Origin: Aquipseudomonas guryensis
Lineage (GTDB): Bacteria > Pseudomonadota > Gammaproteobacteria > Pseudomonadales > Pseudomonadaceae
Direction: 5' to 3'
DNA: 64,000 nt
Assembly (NCBI RefSeq): GCF_014164785.1
Contig: NZ_JACJFN010000002.1
Location: 682,001 to 746,000 of the forward strand
In this document: piece after piece, positions 1-9,355 of the stretch
How the letters are laid out: every line of letters starts with the position of its first letter
Position numbering within the stretch: position 1 is the stretch's first letter
Program-made: the position numbers and the translations under genes
Notes under the pieces: generated by a model
Seen by the model: only the letters and a program-made list of their open reading frames with translations
The model's database searches: none
What the model was told of the DNA's origin: nothing

Positions 1-872
1 AGTACATTACCCCGGTGCTGCTCGCTGCCTTGCTGGTCCTCGGTGGCGCGGCGCTGCTGGCGCCGGCCGGTGAGATTGGCCAGAGCAGCGCCGACTATCA
101 GGACATGCCACTGATACAGGGCTTCCTGCAGGGCTACCTGACCATGGATACCCTGGGCGCGCTGGTGTTCGGCATCGTGATCGCCACTGCCATCCGTGGC
201 CGCGGGGTAAGCGACAGCCGCCTGGTCACGCGCTACTCGGTGATCGCCGGCCTGATCGCCGCTGCCGGTCTGTCGCTGGTCTACCTGTCGCTGTTCTATC
301 TTGGCGCCACCAGCCAGGGCATTGCCGGCGATGCGCAGAACGGCGTGCAAATTCTCACCGCCTATGTGCAGTTCACCTTCGGCACGCCGGGCAGCCTGCT
401 GTTGGCGGTGGTTATCACCCTGGCCTGCCTGACCACTGCCGTGGGCCTGTTGACCGCCTGTGGCGAGTACTTCAGCGAGCTGCTGCCGGTGTCCTACCGC
501 AAGGTGGTGCTGGCGTTCGGCCTGTTCAGCCTGCTGGTGTCCAACCAGGGGCTGTCGCAACTGATCAGCGTGTCGGTACCGGTGCTGGTCGGTCTGTACC
601 CGCTGGCCATCGTGCTGATCGGTCTGAGCCTGCTCAGCCGCTTCTGGAACTCGGCGTCGCGGGTGTTCATTCCGGTGATGCTGGTGACTCTGCTGTTCGG
701 CCTGGCCGATGCAATCAGTGCCGCTGGTTTCAAAGCGCTGCTGCCGGGCTTCCTCGCCCAGCTGCCATTGGCGAACGAGGGCCTGGGCTGGGTGGTGCCG
801 GTGGCGCTGACCCTGCTGCTGGCGGCGGCGCTCGATCAGCTGCGCGGCGAGGCGCAAGCAGAAGCCTGCTAA
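1..872 (+). CDS. brnQ: Branched-chain amino acid carrier, C-terminal part (BrnQ/LIVCS)
   Basis: Partial gene: the reading frame is already open at the window start (codons from base 3) and ends at TAA/872, leaving about 289 residues of a family that is normally near 430-440. The visible part is almost entirely hydrophobic, with roughly eight membrane segments, and has the family-like stretches GALVFGIVIATAIRGRGV and CGEYFSELLP. BrnQ proteins import leucine, isoleucine and valine across the inner membrane with a cation. A strong hairpin terminator follows at once, so this is the last gene of its transcript. The N-terminal half lies outside the window and cannot be judged. Confidence 0.9.
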   Translation, partial: YITPVLLAALLVLGGAALLAPAGEIGQSSADYQDMPLIQGFLQGYLTMDTLGALVFGIVIATAIRGRGVSDSRLVTRYSVIAGLIAAAGLSLVYLSLFYLGATSQGIAGDAQNGVQILTAYVQFTFGTPGSLLLAVVITLACLTTAVGLLTACGEYFSELLPVSYRKVVLAFGLFSLLVSNQGLSQLISVSVPVLVGLYPLAIVLIGLSLLSRFWNSASRVFIPVMLVTLLFGLADAISAAGFKALLPGFLAQLPLANEGLGWVVPVALTLLLAAALDQLRGEAQAEAC

Positions 873-881
873 CCCCTCTGC

Positions 882-914
882 GACGCGCCTGCTGGCGCGT
901 CGCTGCTGTTTTTT
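882..914 (+). terminator. Rho-independent terminator after brnQ
   Basis: Perfect 8-bp stem GACGCGCC/GGCGCGTC (882-889 with 894-901) closed by a TGCT loop, followed by a run of six T at 909-914. It lies 10 bp after the brnQ stop codon. Confidence 0.8.
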
Positions 915-1008
915 GGCCGTTGTGCCTCCGATCTAAGACCGATCGCCGATTGCTGCTCGGGCTGTGCTGTCCGACAATTCAGGCATCTTTCCCGCGTAGC
1001 CCACTGTC

Positions 1009-1815
1009 ATGTCGCAATCCGTGTTCTTCGCCCACGCCAATGGTTTTCCCTCGGCCACCTACGGCAAGCTGTTCGCCGCCCTGGCGCCGGACTACCAGGT
1101 GCAGCATCTGGAACAGCACGGCCACGATCCGCGCTTCCCGGTGGATGACAACTGGCAGAACCTGGTCGATGAACTGATCGCGCACCTCGAGGCCCAGCAA
1201 CAAGCGGTCTGGGGTGTCGGTCATTCTCTCGGCGGCGTGCTGCACTACCATGCGGCGCTGCGCCGGCCTGACCTTTATCGCGGTGTGGTGATGCTCGATT
1301 CACCGCTGCTGACCCGCGTCGATCAGATGGTGATCCGCGCCGCCAAGCGCTTCGGCTTCATCGACCGAATCACTCCGGCTGGCCGCACTGTTGGGCGCCG
1401 CGAAGCCTTCAATGACTTGGCCGAGGCACGCAGCTATTTTGCCGGCAAGACCCTGTTCAGCCGATTCGATCCGCAGTGCCTGGATGACTATGTACAGCAT
1501 GGCCTGCGCCCGGATACGGACGGTTTGCGCCTGCGCTTCGATCCGGCCACCGAGATCAGCATCTACCGCAGCGTGCCGCACACCAGTCCCGGCCGCCCTC
1601 AGCAGTTGCAGGTGCCGCTGGCCCTGGTGCGCGGTCGGCACAGCCGGGTAGTGATGGCGCACCATGCGCGGCTGGTCAACCGTGTTCCCCAGGGCGAGTA
1701 TCACACCATGCCCGGCGGGCATATGTTCCCCCTGGAGCGTCCGCAAGACACCGCGCGCCTGCTGCGCGAACTGTTCAGCCGTTGGCAGGGCCAGGACATG
1801 GAGCGCAGCGCATGA
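1009..1815 (+). CDS. Alpha/beta hydrolase
   Basis: A 268-residue alpha/beta-hydrolase fold protein. The oxyanion region HANGFP is at residues 9-14, the nucleophile elbow GHSLGG around residues 71-76 supplies the catalytic serine, and the C-terminal GGHMFPLE supplies the catalytic histidine. There is no signal peptide, so it is cytoplasmic. The substrate cannot be told from the sequence; esters or thioesters are typical for the family. Its stop overlaps the start of the next hydrolase (ATGA at 1812-1815), so the two paralogous enzymes form a translationally coupled pair. No strong Shine-Dalgarno is visible before this ATG. Confidence 0.85.
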   Translation: MSQSVFFAHANGFPSATYGKLFAALAPDYQVQHLEQHGHDPRFPVDDNWQNLVDELIAHLEAQQQAVWGVGHSLGGVLHYHAALRRPDLYRGVVMLDSPLLTRVDQMVIRAAKRFGFIDRITPAGRTVGRREAFNDLAEARSYFAGKTLFSRFDPQCLDDYVQHGLRPDTDGLRLRFDPATEISIYRSVPHTSPGRPQQLQVPLALVRGRHSRVVMAHHARLVNRVPQGEYHTMPGGHMFPLERPQDTARLLRELFSRWQGQDMERSA

Positions 1816-2675
1816 CCTTCAGCGTCGAGGAAACCCGTTTCAGCCTGCCGCATGTGGAGCTGGCCGCACACCTGTTCGGCCCCGAGGATGGCATCCCGGT
1901 GATCGCCCTGCATGGCTGGCTGGACAACGCCATGACCTACGCGCGCCTGGCGCCCAAGCTGCACGGGCTGCGCATCGTCGCGTTGGATTTTCCCGGTCAC
2001 GGTCATTCCGGGCACTACGCCAGCAACTCCAGCTACAGCATGTGGGAGTACCTGGAGGATGTGTTACTGGTAGCCGAACAGCTCGGCTGGGAGCGCTTCA
2101 GCCTGATGGGGCATTCCCTCGGCGGGATCATCTCGACCCTGCTGGCAGCCGCCGTGCCGGAGCGCATCGAGCGCCTGGCATTGATCGATGGCCTGATCCC
2201 CTTCACCGGTGAAGCCGAAGGTTCGGCCAAGCGCCTGGGCGATGCGTTGCGCGCCCGCCTGGCCGTACGTGACAAACGCAAGCCGGTGTATGGCGATCTC
2301 GACCGTGCAGTACAGGCGCGCATGCAGGGCGTGGTCGCGGTCAGCCGCGAAGCCGCCGAACTGCTCGCCCAGCGCGGCCTGGAGCCGGTACCGGGCGGTT
2401 ACACCTGGCGTACCGACATCCGCCTGACTTTGCCCTCGGTGATGCGCCTGACCTTCGCCCATGTCCAGGAGTTCGTGCGTAGCGTGCAATGTCCGGTCAG
2501 TCTGGTGCTGGCAGCGCAGGGGCATATGGCGGTCGAGCCACGAATTGCCGGGTTGCTCGAAGGTAGCCATTTCGAGGTGCACAAACTGACTGGCGGCCAT
2601 CACCTGCATCTCAACGATGAGGCTGGTGCGCAGCAGGTTGCAGACTGTTTCAATCGTTTCTTCCCGCGCGCTTGA
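1812..2675 (+). CDS. Alpha/beta hydrolase, second of pair
   Basis: A 287-residue alpha/beta hydrolase. It shows the HGWLDNA oxyanion region, the DFPGHGHS strand-turn, the nucleophile elbow GHSLGG and a C-terminal GGHHLHL histidine, so the full Ser-Asp-His set appears to be present. I chose the ATG at 1812 because it overlaps the upstream stop in an ATGA junction and matches the family's N-terminus; an in-frame upstream codon would add an unlike leader. Probably co-transcribed with the upstream hydrolase and the downstream GST. Substrate unknown. Confidence 0.85.
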   Translation: MTFSVEETRFSLPHVELAAHLFGPEDGIPVIALHGWLDNAMTYARLAPKLHGLRIVALDFPGHGHSGHYASNSSYSMWEYLEDVLLVAEQLGWERFSLMGHSLGGIISTLLAAAVPERIERLALIDGLIPFTGEAEGSAKRLGDALRARLAVRDKRKPVYGDLDRAVQARMQGVVAVSREAAELLAQRGLEPVPGGYTWRTDIRLTLPSVMRLTFAHVQEFVRSVQCPVSLVLAAQGHMAVEPRIAGLLEGSHFEVHKLTGGHHLHLNDEAGAQQVADCFNRFFPRA

Positions 2676-2725
2676 CTTGCCCCTGACAACTGCCGAGGCT
2701 GGGCAGATTGCCAGGGGAATCCGCC

Positions 2726-3388
2726 ATGATCGATCTCTACACAGCCGCGACACCCAATGGCCACAAGGTATCCATCGCCCTCGAGGAGCTGGGCCTGGCC
2801 TATCAGGTACATGCCTTGTCCTTCGACAAGCGGGAACAGAAGGCCGCGCAATTTCTCGCCATCAACCCCAACGGACGTATCCCGGCCATAGTCGATCGGG
2901 ACAACGACAACTTTGCCGTGTTTGAGTCCGGCGCCATCCTGATCTATCTGGCCGAGAAGACTGGTCAGCTCATGCCCACTGATGCCAAGGGCCGCTCGCG
3001 GGTGATCCAGTGGCTGATGTTCCAGATGGGTGGGGTCGGGCCGATGCAGGGGCAGGCCAACGTATTCTTCCGCTACTTTCCCGAGAAACTGCAAGGCGCC
3101 ATCGACCGCTACCAGCACGAAACCCGGCGGCTGTACGAAGTGCTCGACACGCGCCTGGGCGAAGCCGACTACCTTGCCGGTGACTACAGCATTGCCGATA
3201 TCGCCACCTATCCGTGGGTGCGCGTACATGACTGGGCTGGGGTTGCCGTCGATGGCTTGCCGCACTTGCAGCGCTGGATGGCAACTATCGAGGCGCGTCC
3301 GGCGGTGCAGCGCGGGCTGCAGGTTCCGCTACGGGCAAGCGACGAAGACTCTGTAGTGAAAACTGCGCAAACCATGTTGATACGCTGA
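2726..3388 (+). CDS. Glutathione S-transferase, YfcG/YghU-like
   Basis: A 220-residue cytosolic GST. The thioredoxin-fold N-terminus has the [16 protein letters not shown] stretch, the cis-proline segment NPNGRIPAI and the glutathione-binding FESGAI motif; the helical C-terminal domain contains the N-capping motif [11 protein letters not shown]. The TPNG start resembles the YfcG/YghU disulfide-bond reductase type rather than a tau or theta transferase; this is by family memory. The ATG at 2726 has a good AGGGGA Shine-Dalgarno nine bases upstream, so the slightly earlier in-frame start is less likely. It follows the hydrolase pair closely and may share its transcript. Confidence 0.88.
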   Translation: MIDLYTAATPNGHKVSIALEELGLAYQVHALSFDKREQKAAQFLAINPNGRIPAIVDRDNDNFAVFESGAILIYLAEKTGQLMPTDAKGRSRVIQWLMFQMGGVGPMQGQANVFFRYFPEKLQGAIDRYQHETRRLYEVLDTRLGEADYLAGDYSIADIATYPWVRVHDWAGVAVDGLPHLQRWMATIEARPAVQRGLQVPLRASDEDSVVKTAQTMLIR

Positions 3389-3395
3389 GGGCCGG

Positions 3396-4199
3396 ATGCT
3401 TTCCAGACTTTCCTTTTACCTGTTGTGCCTGAGTGGCTCTGCGCTGGCTGCCGATATGCCGGGCAGTCAGGATCTCGACGTACTGCCGCGCCTGCCACGC
3501 AGCGAAATAGTCGATTACCAGGATGTTGCCAGCCTGGAGAAACGCTACCCACTGGGCGCGGTGCAACGCATCAGCAGCCAGCTGCGTCTGGAACGCGAAG
3601 TGCTGGTCGAAGGGCGCCTGCGTGCACTGACCTACCGTTTGCCGGACGAACATCCGCCACGCGAGGCCCTCGCGGCGGCGCGCCGTGCCTTGCTCGAGCA
3701 GGGCGCCCAGTTGCTTTACTGGTGCGAGGGCCGTGAGTGCGGCTCCAGTAGCCTCTGGGCCAACAACATCTTCGATAATGCCAAGTTGTATGGCCCGGAG
3801 GAGCGCCAAAGCTATCTGCTGCTGCGTCTGGCGCCGCCACAGCAGGACAGCCTGCTGGCCTTGTACGGGATTACGCGCGGCAATCGGCGTAGTTATCTGC
3901 ATGCCGAGCAACTGGATGCCAGCACGCCACTGCCGGTCGTATTGCCGGTTGCGGCGACCCTGCTGCGTCAACTGCGTGAACATGGCGCGCTGGACTTGCC
4001 GCATCTGGCCGCGCCGGATGAGGTGTGGAGTGAATTGCTGGGGCGGACCCTGAACCTGGATAGCACCCTGCGAGTCAGATTGTCCGGGCCGGCTGCCGCT
4101 GCATGGGGCCAGGCCCTGCAGGCGCAGGGCGTGCGTGCCAGCCGCCTGGAGCTTGGCACTGCCACAGGTGATGGCCTGCTGTTGCAACAATTGCGCTGA
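3396..4199 (+). CDS. DUF4892 domain protein, exported
   Basis: A 267-residue protein with an N-terminal signal peptide (hydrophobic core at residues 5-17, cleavage plausible at ALA-AD). The remainder resembles the DUF4892 family found in Pseudomonas next to kdp and hydrolase genes. Two closely spaced cysteines (WCEGRECGSSS) may form a disulfide in the periplasm. No catalytic motif is recognisable and the function is unknown. It starts 7 bp after the GST stop, which suggests co-transcription. Confidence 0.75.
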   Translation: MLSRLSFYLLCLSGSALAADMPGSQDLDVLPRLPRSEIVDYQDVASLEKRYPLGAVQRISSQLRLEREVLVEGRLRALTYRLPDEHPPREALAAARRALLEQGAQLLYWCEGRECGSSSLWANNIFDNAKLYGPEERQSYLLLRLAPPQQDSLLALYGITRGNRRSYLHAEQLDASTPLPVVLPVAATLLRQLREHGALDLPHLAAPDEVWSELLGRTLNLDSTLRVRLSGPAAAAWGQALQAQGVRASRLELGTATGDGLLLQQLR

Positions 4200-4257
4200 A
4201 TACTGTGCTGTCGGGTCGCCTGGCGGCCCATCGAGATCTTTTTGCAGGACCTTTGCA

Positions 4258-5340
4258 ATGCTTAACAATGATCGCCTGCTGGTACAGATCCTCCTGCTGG
4301 TGTTGCTCGGCGCTTGCGCCTGGGTACTGGCACCGTTCTTCTCGGCGCTGTTCTGGGCTGGCGTGCTGGCCTTCGCCAGCTGGCCGCTGATGCGCTTGTT
4401 GACCCGAGCACTGAATGGCCGGGAAAACACCGCGGCCGCCATTCTCACCGCCTGCTGGATGGTGCTGGTAGCGGTGCCGCTGGTCTGGCTGGGCTTCAAC
4501 CTGGCCGACCATGTCCGTGATGCGACCGAGCTGTTCAAAGGCTTTCAGGTCGATGGCCTGCCGGATCCTCCGGGCTGGCTGGGTGGCCTGCCGCTAGTGG
4601 GCGAACGCCTAGTCGGGCTGTGGAACCGTATCGACGAGGAGGGCGTGGCCCTGTTCGCCGCGATCCGGCCTTATCTGGGCCAGGTCGGTAACTGGTTGCT
4701 GGCCCGCAGCGCACAAGTCGGTGGGGGCATGCTCGAACTGGTGCTGAGCCTGATTCTGGTGTTTTTCTTCTACCGTGACGGCCCGCGTATGGCGGCCTTC
4801 GTGCAAAGCATGCTGCAGCGTCTGATCGGCGAGCGTGCCGGGCATTACCAGGAACTGGTGGCCGGCACCGTACAGCGGGTGGTCAACGGGGTGATCGGCA
4901 CCGCGGCGGCGCAGGCCGTGCTGGCGCTGATCGGTTTCTATATCGCCGGGGTGCCCGGCGCCCTGGTACTGGCCATTATCACCTTTGTGCTCAGCCTGAT
5001 CCCCATGGGTCCGCCGCTGGTCTGGATCCCGGCCACGGCCTGGCTGGTCAGCCAGGGCGAGTACGGCTTCGCGGTGTTCCTCGGTCTCTGGGGCATGTTT
5101 GTCATCAGTGGCGTGGACAACGTCCTCAAACCCTACCTGATCAGCCGCGGCGGCAATCTGCCACTGGTGGTGGTACTGCTCGGTGTGTTCGGCGGCATTC
5201 TGGCCTTCGGTTTCATGGGCCTGTTCCTCGGTCCGACCCTGCTGGCCGTGGCCTTCAGTCTGCTTGGCGATTGGGTCAGCCGTGAGCCGAAGGAGTCCGT
5301 GCAGGCCGTGAGCATGGTCAGCGAAGAAAACCGCGATTGA
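4258..5340 (+). CDS. AI-2E family transporter (PerM/YdiK type)
   Basis: A 360-residue polytopic membrane protein of the AI-2E/PerM family. It has a pair of N-terminal helices, a soluble central segment (roughly residues 75-150) and a C-terminal block of about five helices. That block carries the family-like stretches GTAAAQAVLALIGFYIAGVPGALVLA and the FMGLFLGPTLLAV end. Members are putative exporters of small molecules or ions; autoinducer transport is shown only for a few. The ATG at 4258 is preceded by GCAGGA and fits the family length. Confidence 0.85.
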   Translation: MLNNDRLLVQILLLVLLGACAWVLAPFFSALFWAGVLAFASWPLMRLLTRALNGRENTAAAILTACWMVLVAVPLVWLGFNLADHVRDATELFKGFQVDGLPDPPGWLGGLPLVGERLVGLWNRIDEEGVALFAAIRPYLGQVGNWLLARSAQVGGGMLELVLSLILVFFFYRDGPRMAAFVQSMLQRLIGERAGHYQELVAGTVQRVVNGVIGTAAAQAVLALIGFYIAGVPGALVLAIITFVLSLIPMGPPLVWIPATAWLVSQGEYGFAVFLGLWGMFVISGVDNVLKPYLISRGGNLPLVVVLLGVFGGILAFGFMGLFLGPTLLAVAFSLLGDWVSREPKESVQAVSMVSEENRD

Positions 5341-5595
5341 TCCCGCAGTACCGGCGTTTGCTTGTGTCTGCTGGCCTGTCGGGTTGTTCGACCGGGTTGG
5401 CATCCTGTGCAATTTCTTGCCAGCCCTGCCTTGGTCGCAGGCTTTGTCCGGTGTTAGCCTTGCAGCGCTTTGTCGCTGCCTCAGGCAGTTGAAGCCGGGG
5501 CAGCAGCCTCGCCTCAGCCCGCGCAACAGCTCGTTAGAGGCTTTGCGGGCGCAGGGAAGAACAACACCACACAACGGACAATCGCGAGTCATTCC

Positions 5596-7170
5596 ATGAA
5601 AAAATCTGCAGGCATTGCGGTAGGCGTCATCCTGGCCATTGGGGCATTGGGCACGGCTGGGGCCTGGTACACCGGCCAACAACTTCCCGCGCTGCTCGAC
5701 ACCTCGATCAAGCAGGCCAACGAGGAAATGGCCAAGACCCTTCCTGCCGTTGGTATCAGCGTCTCGATCGAGCTGCTGTCGCTGGAGCGCCAGTTCTTCA
5801 GCAGCAATGCGCGCTACCGCGTCAAGTTCTCCGGTTCGCTGGATGGCGAGTCGCCGAGCAACCTGGAGTGGGTGGTCACCGATCGCATCGAACACGGCCC
5901 GTTCCCGCTGTCGCGCCTGCAGGCCTTCAAGCTGATGCCGGTCATGGCCACCAGCAACTACGCGCTGGAACAGAGCCCAGAACTGGAAAAATGGTTCGCC
6001 GCCAGCAACGGTGTGTCGCCGCTCAATGGCCAGGTCAGCCTCGGCTATGACCGTTCCTTCGACGGCAACCTGCAACTGCAGCCGCTCAAGGCCGCCCTGG
6101 ACGCAGAAAGCACGCTCGAGTTCAGCGGCCTCAACATCGACTTCGACAGCAGCGCCGATGCCCAGGAAATCAGCGCCAATGGCCTGATGGACAGCCTGAA
6201 GATCACGTCCACGCTGGATAACGCGCAGAACATGACCCTGCAGTTCAAGGGCCTGACCCTGGACAGCGAAGCGCACAAGGGCAGCAGCGATTTCTACCTG
6301 GGCAACAACGAAGTGCGTCTGCAGAGCATCGAGCTGCTGCTGGGCGACAGCCAGCCGATCCTGCTCAAGGATTTCGTCCAGCGTGACGAAACCACCGAGA
6401 GCGACAACAAGCTGTCCGCTCGCTACAGCTACGACATCGGCATGATCAGCTACCAGGGCAACGACATCGGCGGCTCGCAGATGATCTGGGGCGTGAAGAA
6501 CCTCGATGCCACGGCACTGCAATCGCTGGTCGAACTGTATGGCGAGCTGCTTCAGGCCGGCCAGGTCGACAGCGAAACCGGCATGCCCGAGTTGAGCGCA
6601 GAGCAAACCGCACTGTTCAAGGCCGACATCGAGACGCTGCTGGCCGGCAAACCGAGCCTGGCCCTGGAAAAACTCTCGTTCAAGACCGCCAACGGCGAAA
6701 GCAGCTTCAGCCTGGCACTGGACCTGAACAAGCCCGAGTCCTTTGAACTGCCGGCACCGGAACTGGCCAAACAGCTGATTGCTCAGCTGGACGCCAAACT
6801 GCTGGTGTCCAAGGCCATGATCGGTGACGTGGTGGGTGTGCAGGCGGCCATCGGTGGCGAGACCGACAAAGAAGCCATTGCCCAGCAGGCCACGATGATG
6901 AGCGACATGGCCAGCGGCATGGCGGTGGCCACCGAACTGGCCACCATGGAAGGCGATAACATCGTTTCCAGCCTGCATTACGCCAACAATCAGGTGAACT
7001 TCAACGGCAAGCAGATGAGCGTCGAAGAGTTCGTCGCCATGGCCTTCGCCACCGGTGGTGGCCTGGGGGCTGGCATGGGCGGCGATATGTCGGAAGAGGC
7101 TCCGGTCATCGAAGACCCGGCACTGATGGATAGTGAAGGTGCCGCCGAGGAAACCTCGATCGAGCAATAA
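5596..7170 (+). CDS. DUF945 (YdgA-family) protein
   Basis: A 524-residue protein with one N-terminal membrane anchor (residues 5-28, AGIAVGVILAIGALGTAGAW) and a long, soluble, beta-rich region. It matches the DUF945/YdgA family of inner-membrane-anchored periplasmic proteins of unknown function. The C-terminus is glycine-rich and then acidic. The ATG at 5596 is chosen because it places the membrane anchor at residue 5; the longer frame would add some 40 low-complexity residues. It stands alone between a 255-bp upstream spacer in which I see nothing decisive and a downstream hairpin. Confidence 0.8.
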   Translation: MKKSAGIAVGVILAIGALGTAGAWYTGQQLPALLDTSIKQANEEMAKTLPAVGISVSIELLSLERQFFSSNARYRVKFSGSLDGESPSNLEWVVTDRIEHGPFPLSRLQAFKLMPVMATSNYALEQSPELEKWFAASNGVSPLNGQVSLGYDRSFDGNLQLQPLKAALDAESTLEFSGLNIDFDSSADAQEISANGLMDSLKITSTLDNAQNMTLQFKGLTLDSEAHKGSSDFYLGNNEVRLQSIELLLGDSQPILLKDFVQRDETTESDNKLSARYSYDIGMISYQGNDIGGSQMIWGVKNLDATALQSLVELYGELLQAGQVDSETGMPELSAEQTALFKADIETLLAGKPSLALEKLSFKTANGESSFSLALDLNKPESFELPAPELAKQLIAQLDAKLLVSKAMIGDVVGVQAAIGGETDKEAIAQQATMMSDMASGMAVATELATMEGDNIVSSLHYANNQVNFNGKQMSVEEFVAMAFATGGGLGAGMGGDMSEEAPVIEDPALMDSEGAAEETSIEQ

Positions 7171-7210
7171 GCACTGTCGGGTGACCTTTGTCGCCCGCCG
7201 CTTGAACAAC

Positions 7211-7257
7211 GGCCAACCCACCTGCAGCCGCAGGTCGGTTGGCCGTTCTGTTTCTGG
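7211..7257 (+). terminator. Hairpin terminator after the DUF945 gene
   Basis: Long stem GGCCAACCCACCTGC (7211-7225) pairing with GCAGGTCGGTTGGCC (7230-7244) with one C-C mismatch, loop AGCC, followed by a T-rich tail (GTTCTGTTTCTGG). The tail is not a clean T-run, so efficiency is uncertain. Confidence 0.6.
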
Positions 7258-7440
7258 CCGAGCTATTCAGCTGCCCGCCATTGCTCGACGAGTCGCTGGT
7301 ACAGCTGCCGCATTGTTTGAGAACCGGCTCAAGTCGTTTGCTTGCGCATAACCGCCCTGGCTTCGCGCAGGGGCCAGCAACGCTGGTATCGACAACCTTT
7401 CAAGGCCTGCCCAAGTCGGCCGCAGCCAGTTCCAGGCACT

Positions 7441-7463
7441 TCTTTACGCTTTCTTTATGCCGC
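7441..7463 (+). promoter_or_regulatory. Candidate KdpE-binding box upstream of kdpFABC
   Basis: The 377-bp gap before kdpF contains TTTACGC at 7443-7449 and TTTATGC at 7454-7460, starting 11 bp apart. This is the layout I recall for the E. coli KdpE site (TTTATAC then TTTACAC, 11 bp apart, with a C/G-rich tail). A third TTTACGC at 7487-7493 lies exactly 33 bp, three such steps, from the second. OmpR-family regulators bind such helically phased direct repeats. The site is about 85-105 bp before the kdpF start. No convincing sigma-70 boxes were found between it and kdpF. Confidence 0.5.
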
Positions 7464-7547
7464 GCCACGGGCTCGGCACTCGTTCCTTTACGCCCTCCCT
7501 GCCGAAAATTCGCTCAAGCGGTAACCACCGCAACAAGGAGCACACAC

Positions 7548-7637
7548 ATGAGCATTCTCGACGGGGTGTCACTCGGCCTGGCCGTGGGACTTTTTATTTA
7601 TTTGCTGGTTGCGCTGCTGCGCGCCGAGCGTAGCTAG
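7548..7637 (+). CDS. kdpF: KdpF, small subunit of the K+-transporting ATPase
   Basis: A 29-residue peptide that is a single membrane helix (residues 6-25) with a charged end, as expected for KdpF, which stabilises the KdpABC potassium pump in the inner membrane. It has an AAGGAG Shine-Dalgarno at 7535-7540. Its stop codon TAG is part of the AGGAGG ribosome site of kdpA. Too short for most gene finders. Confidence 0.92.
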   Translation: MSILDGVSLGLAVGLFIYLLVALLRAERS

Positions 7638-7645
7638 GAGGCGCC

Positions 7646-9346
7646 ATGCAAGTCCAAGACTACTGGCTGATCCTGGCCTTCTTCGTGCTGGTATTGCTGC
7701 CGGCACCATTCCTCGGGCGCTACCTGTTCCGCGTGATGGAAGGGCAGAGGACCCTGCTGAGCCCCGTGCTCGAACCCGTCGAGCGGCTTTGTTATCGCCT
7801 GGCCGGCATCGACAGCCAGGCCGAGCAGGACTGGAAAACCTACAGCCTGGCGCTGCTGGCCTTCACCCTGGTCAGCCTGCTGGCGCTGTTTTCCATCCTG
7901 CTGCTGCAAGGCATGCTGCCGCTTAATCCACAGGGCTTCGCTGGCCTGGAGTGGACCCTGGCGTTCAATACCGCAGTGAGCTTCGTCACCAACACCAACT
8001 GGCAGGCCTACAGCGGCGAGGCAGCACTCAGCTACTTCAGCCAGATGGTCGGCCTCGGTGTACAGAACTTCGTCAGCCCGGCGGTCGGCCTGGCTGTGCT
8101 GGTGGTGTTCTGCCGCGGCATCGCCCGTCGTTCGAGCAACAGTGTCGGCAACTTTTGGGTCGACCTGACTCGCGCCACGCTCTACGGTTTGCTGCCGTTC
8201 TGTCTGCTGCTGGCGATTTTCCTGGTGTGGCAAGGGGTGCCGCAGACCTTCCTCGAATACGTGACGGCGCACACCCTGACTGGTACTGATCAGGTCGTAC
8301 CGCTGGGTCCTGCTGCCAGCCAGATCGCCATCAAGCAGCTGGGCACCAACGGTGGTGGCTTCTTCGGCGTCAACTCGGCGCATCCGTTCGAGAACCCGAC
8401 GGCCTGGAGCAACCTGTTCGAGACCGCCTCGATCATCCTGATTCCGGTGGCGCTGCTGTTCACCTTCGGCCACTACGTCAAGGACCTGCGCCAGAGCCGG
8501 GCGCTGCTGGCCTGCATGCTGATTCTGTTCAGCATCGGCCTGGGCGGCACCCTGTATGCCGAGCATCAGCCGAACCCGGCGCTGAGTGCGTTGCCGATTG
8601 AGCAGGGCGGCTCTTTGGAGGGCAAGGAAAGCCGCTTCGGCACCACGGCCTCGGCGTTGTGGGCGGTGACTACCACGGCGGCCTCCAACGGCTCGGTCAA
8701 CGCCATGCACGACAGCTTCAGTGCACTGGGCGGGATGATCCCAATGTTCAACATGATGCTCGGTGAGGTGATCTTCGGCGGCGTGGGCGCAGGGCTCTAC
8801 GGCATGTTGCTGTTCGTCCTGATCGCGGTATTCCTCGCCGGCCTGATGATCGGCCGTACCCCGGAATACCTCGGTAAGAAGCTGGAAGCCCGCGAAGTCC
8901 GCCTGCTGGTGGCCACCCTGCTGGTGATGCCGGTCGGTGTGCTAGTACTCGGCGCCCTGGCCGCCAGCCTGCCGGGCCCGGCTGCCTCGGTGAGCAACCC
9001 AGGTGCCCACGGTTTCAGCCAGATTCTTTACAACTACACCTCCGGCGCGGCCAACAACGGATCGGCGTTCGGTGGCTTCGGCGCCAATACGCCGTACCAC
9101 AACCTGATGATCGGCCTGGCCATGCTGATCGGTCGCTTCGGCTACATCCTGCCGATCCTCGCCATCGCTGGCAGCCTGGCGGCGAAGAAGCGCGCACCGG
9201 TGGGCAGCAACAGCTTCCCGACCCATGGCCCGCTGTTCGTCACCCTGCTGACCCTGACCATTCTGCTGGTTGGCGGCCTGACCTTCCTGCCGGCACTGGC
9301 CCTGGGCCCGATTGCCGAGCACCTGACCCTGTTCCAGGGCTTCTAA
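7646..9346 (+). CDS. kdpA: KdpA, K+-channel-like subunit
   Basis: A 566-residue polytopic protein of the expected KdpA length, related to the superfamily of K+ transporters (MPM repeats). The selectivity-filter-like stretches [34 protein letters not shown] and [15 protein letters not shown] are all present. KdpA selects and binds K+ and hands it to the P-type subunit KdpB. It starts 8 bp after kdpF with AGGAGG overlapping the kdpF stop, and ends 9 bp before kdpB. Confidence 0.97.
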   Translation: MQVQDYWLILAFFVLVLLPAPFLGRYLFRVMEGQRTLLSPVLEPVERLCYRLAGIDSQAEQDWKTYSLALLAFTLVSLLALFSILLLQGMLPLNPQGFAGLEWTLAFNTAVSFVTNTNWQAYSGEAALSYFSQMVGLGVQNFVSPAVGLAVLVVFCRGIARRSSNSVGNFWVDLTRATLYGLLPFCLLLAIFLVWQGVPQTFLEYVTAHTLTGTDQVVPLGPAASQIAIKQLGTNGGGFFGVNSAHPFENPTAWSNLFETASIILIPVALLFTFGHYVKDLRQSRALLACMLILFSIGLGGTLYAEHQPNPALSALPIEQGGSLEGKESRFGTTASALWAVTTTAASNGSVNAMHDSFSALGGMIPMFNMMLGEVIFGGVGAGLYGMLLFVLIAVFLAGLMIGRTPEYLGKKLEAREVRLLVATLLVMPVGVLVLGALAASLPGPAASVSNPGAHGFSQILYNYTSGAANNGSAFGGFGANTPYHNLMIGLAMLIGRFGYILPILAIAGSLAAKKRAPVGSNSFPTHGPLFVTLLTLTILLVGGLTFLPALALGPIAEHLTLFQGF

Positions 9347-9355
9347 GGGAGAACC

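Noticed and set aside
4609-7221. 870-codon open frame on the minus strand
   Set aside because: It is antisense to the AI-2E and DUF945 genes. It lacks a start site, is His/Gln-rich as expected of the reverse strand of high-GC genes, and the plus-strand proteins have clear families.
7258-7547. ydaO/kuo-type K+ riboswitch leader before kdpFABC
   Set aside because: No conserved long structured element was visible; the phased TTTAYGC repeats explain control better.
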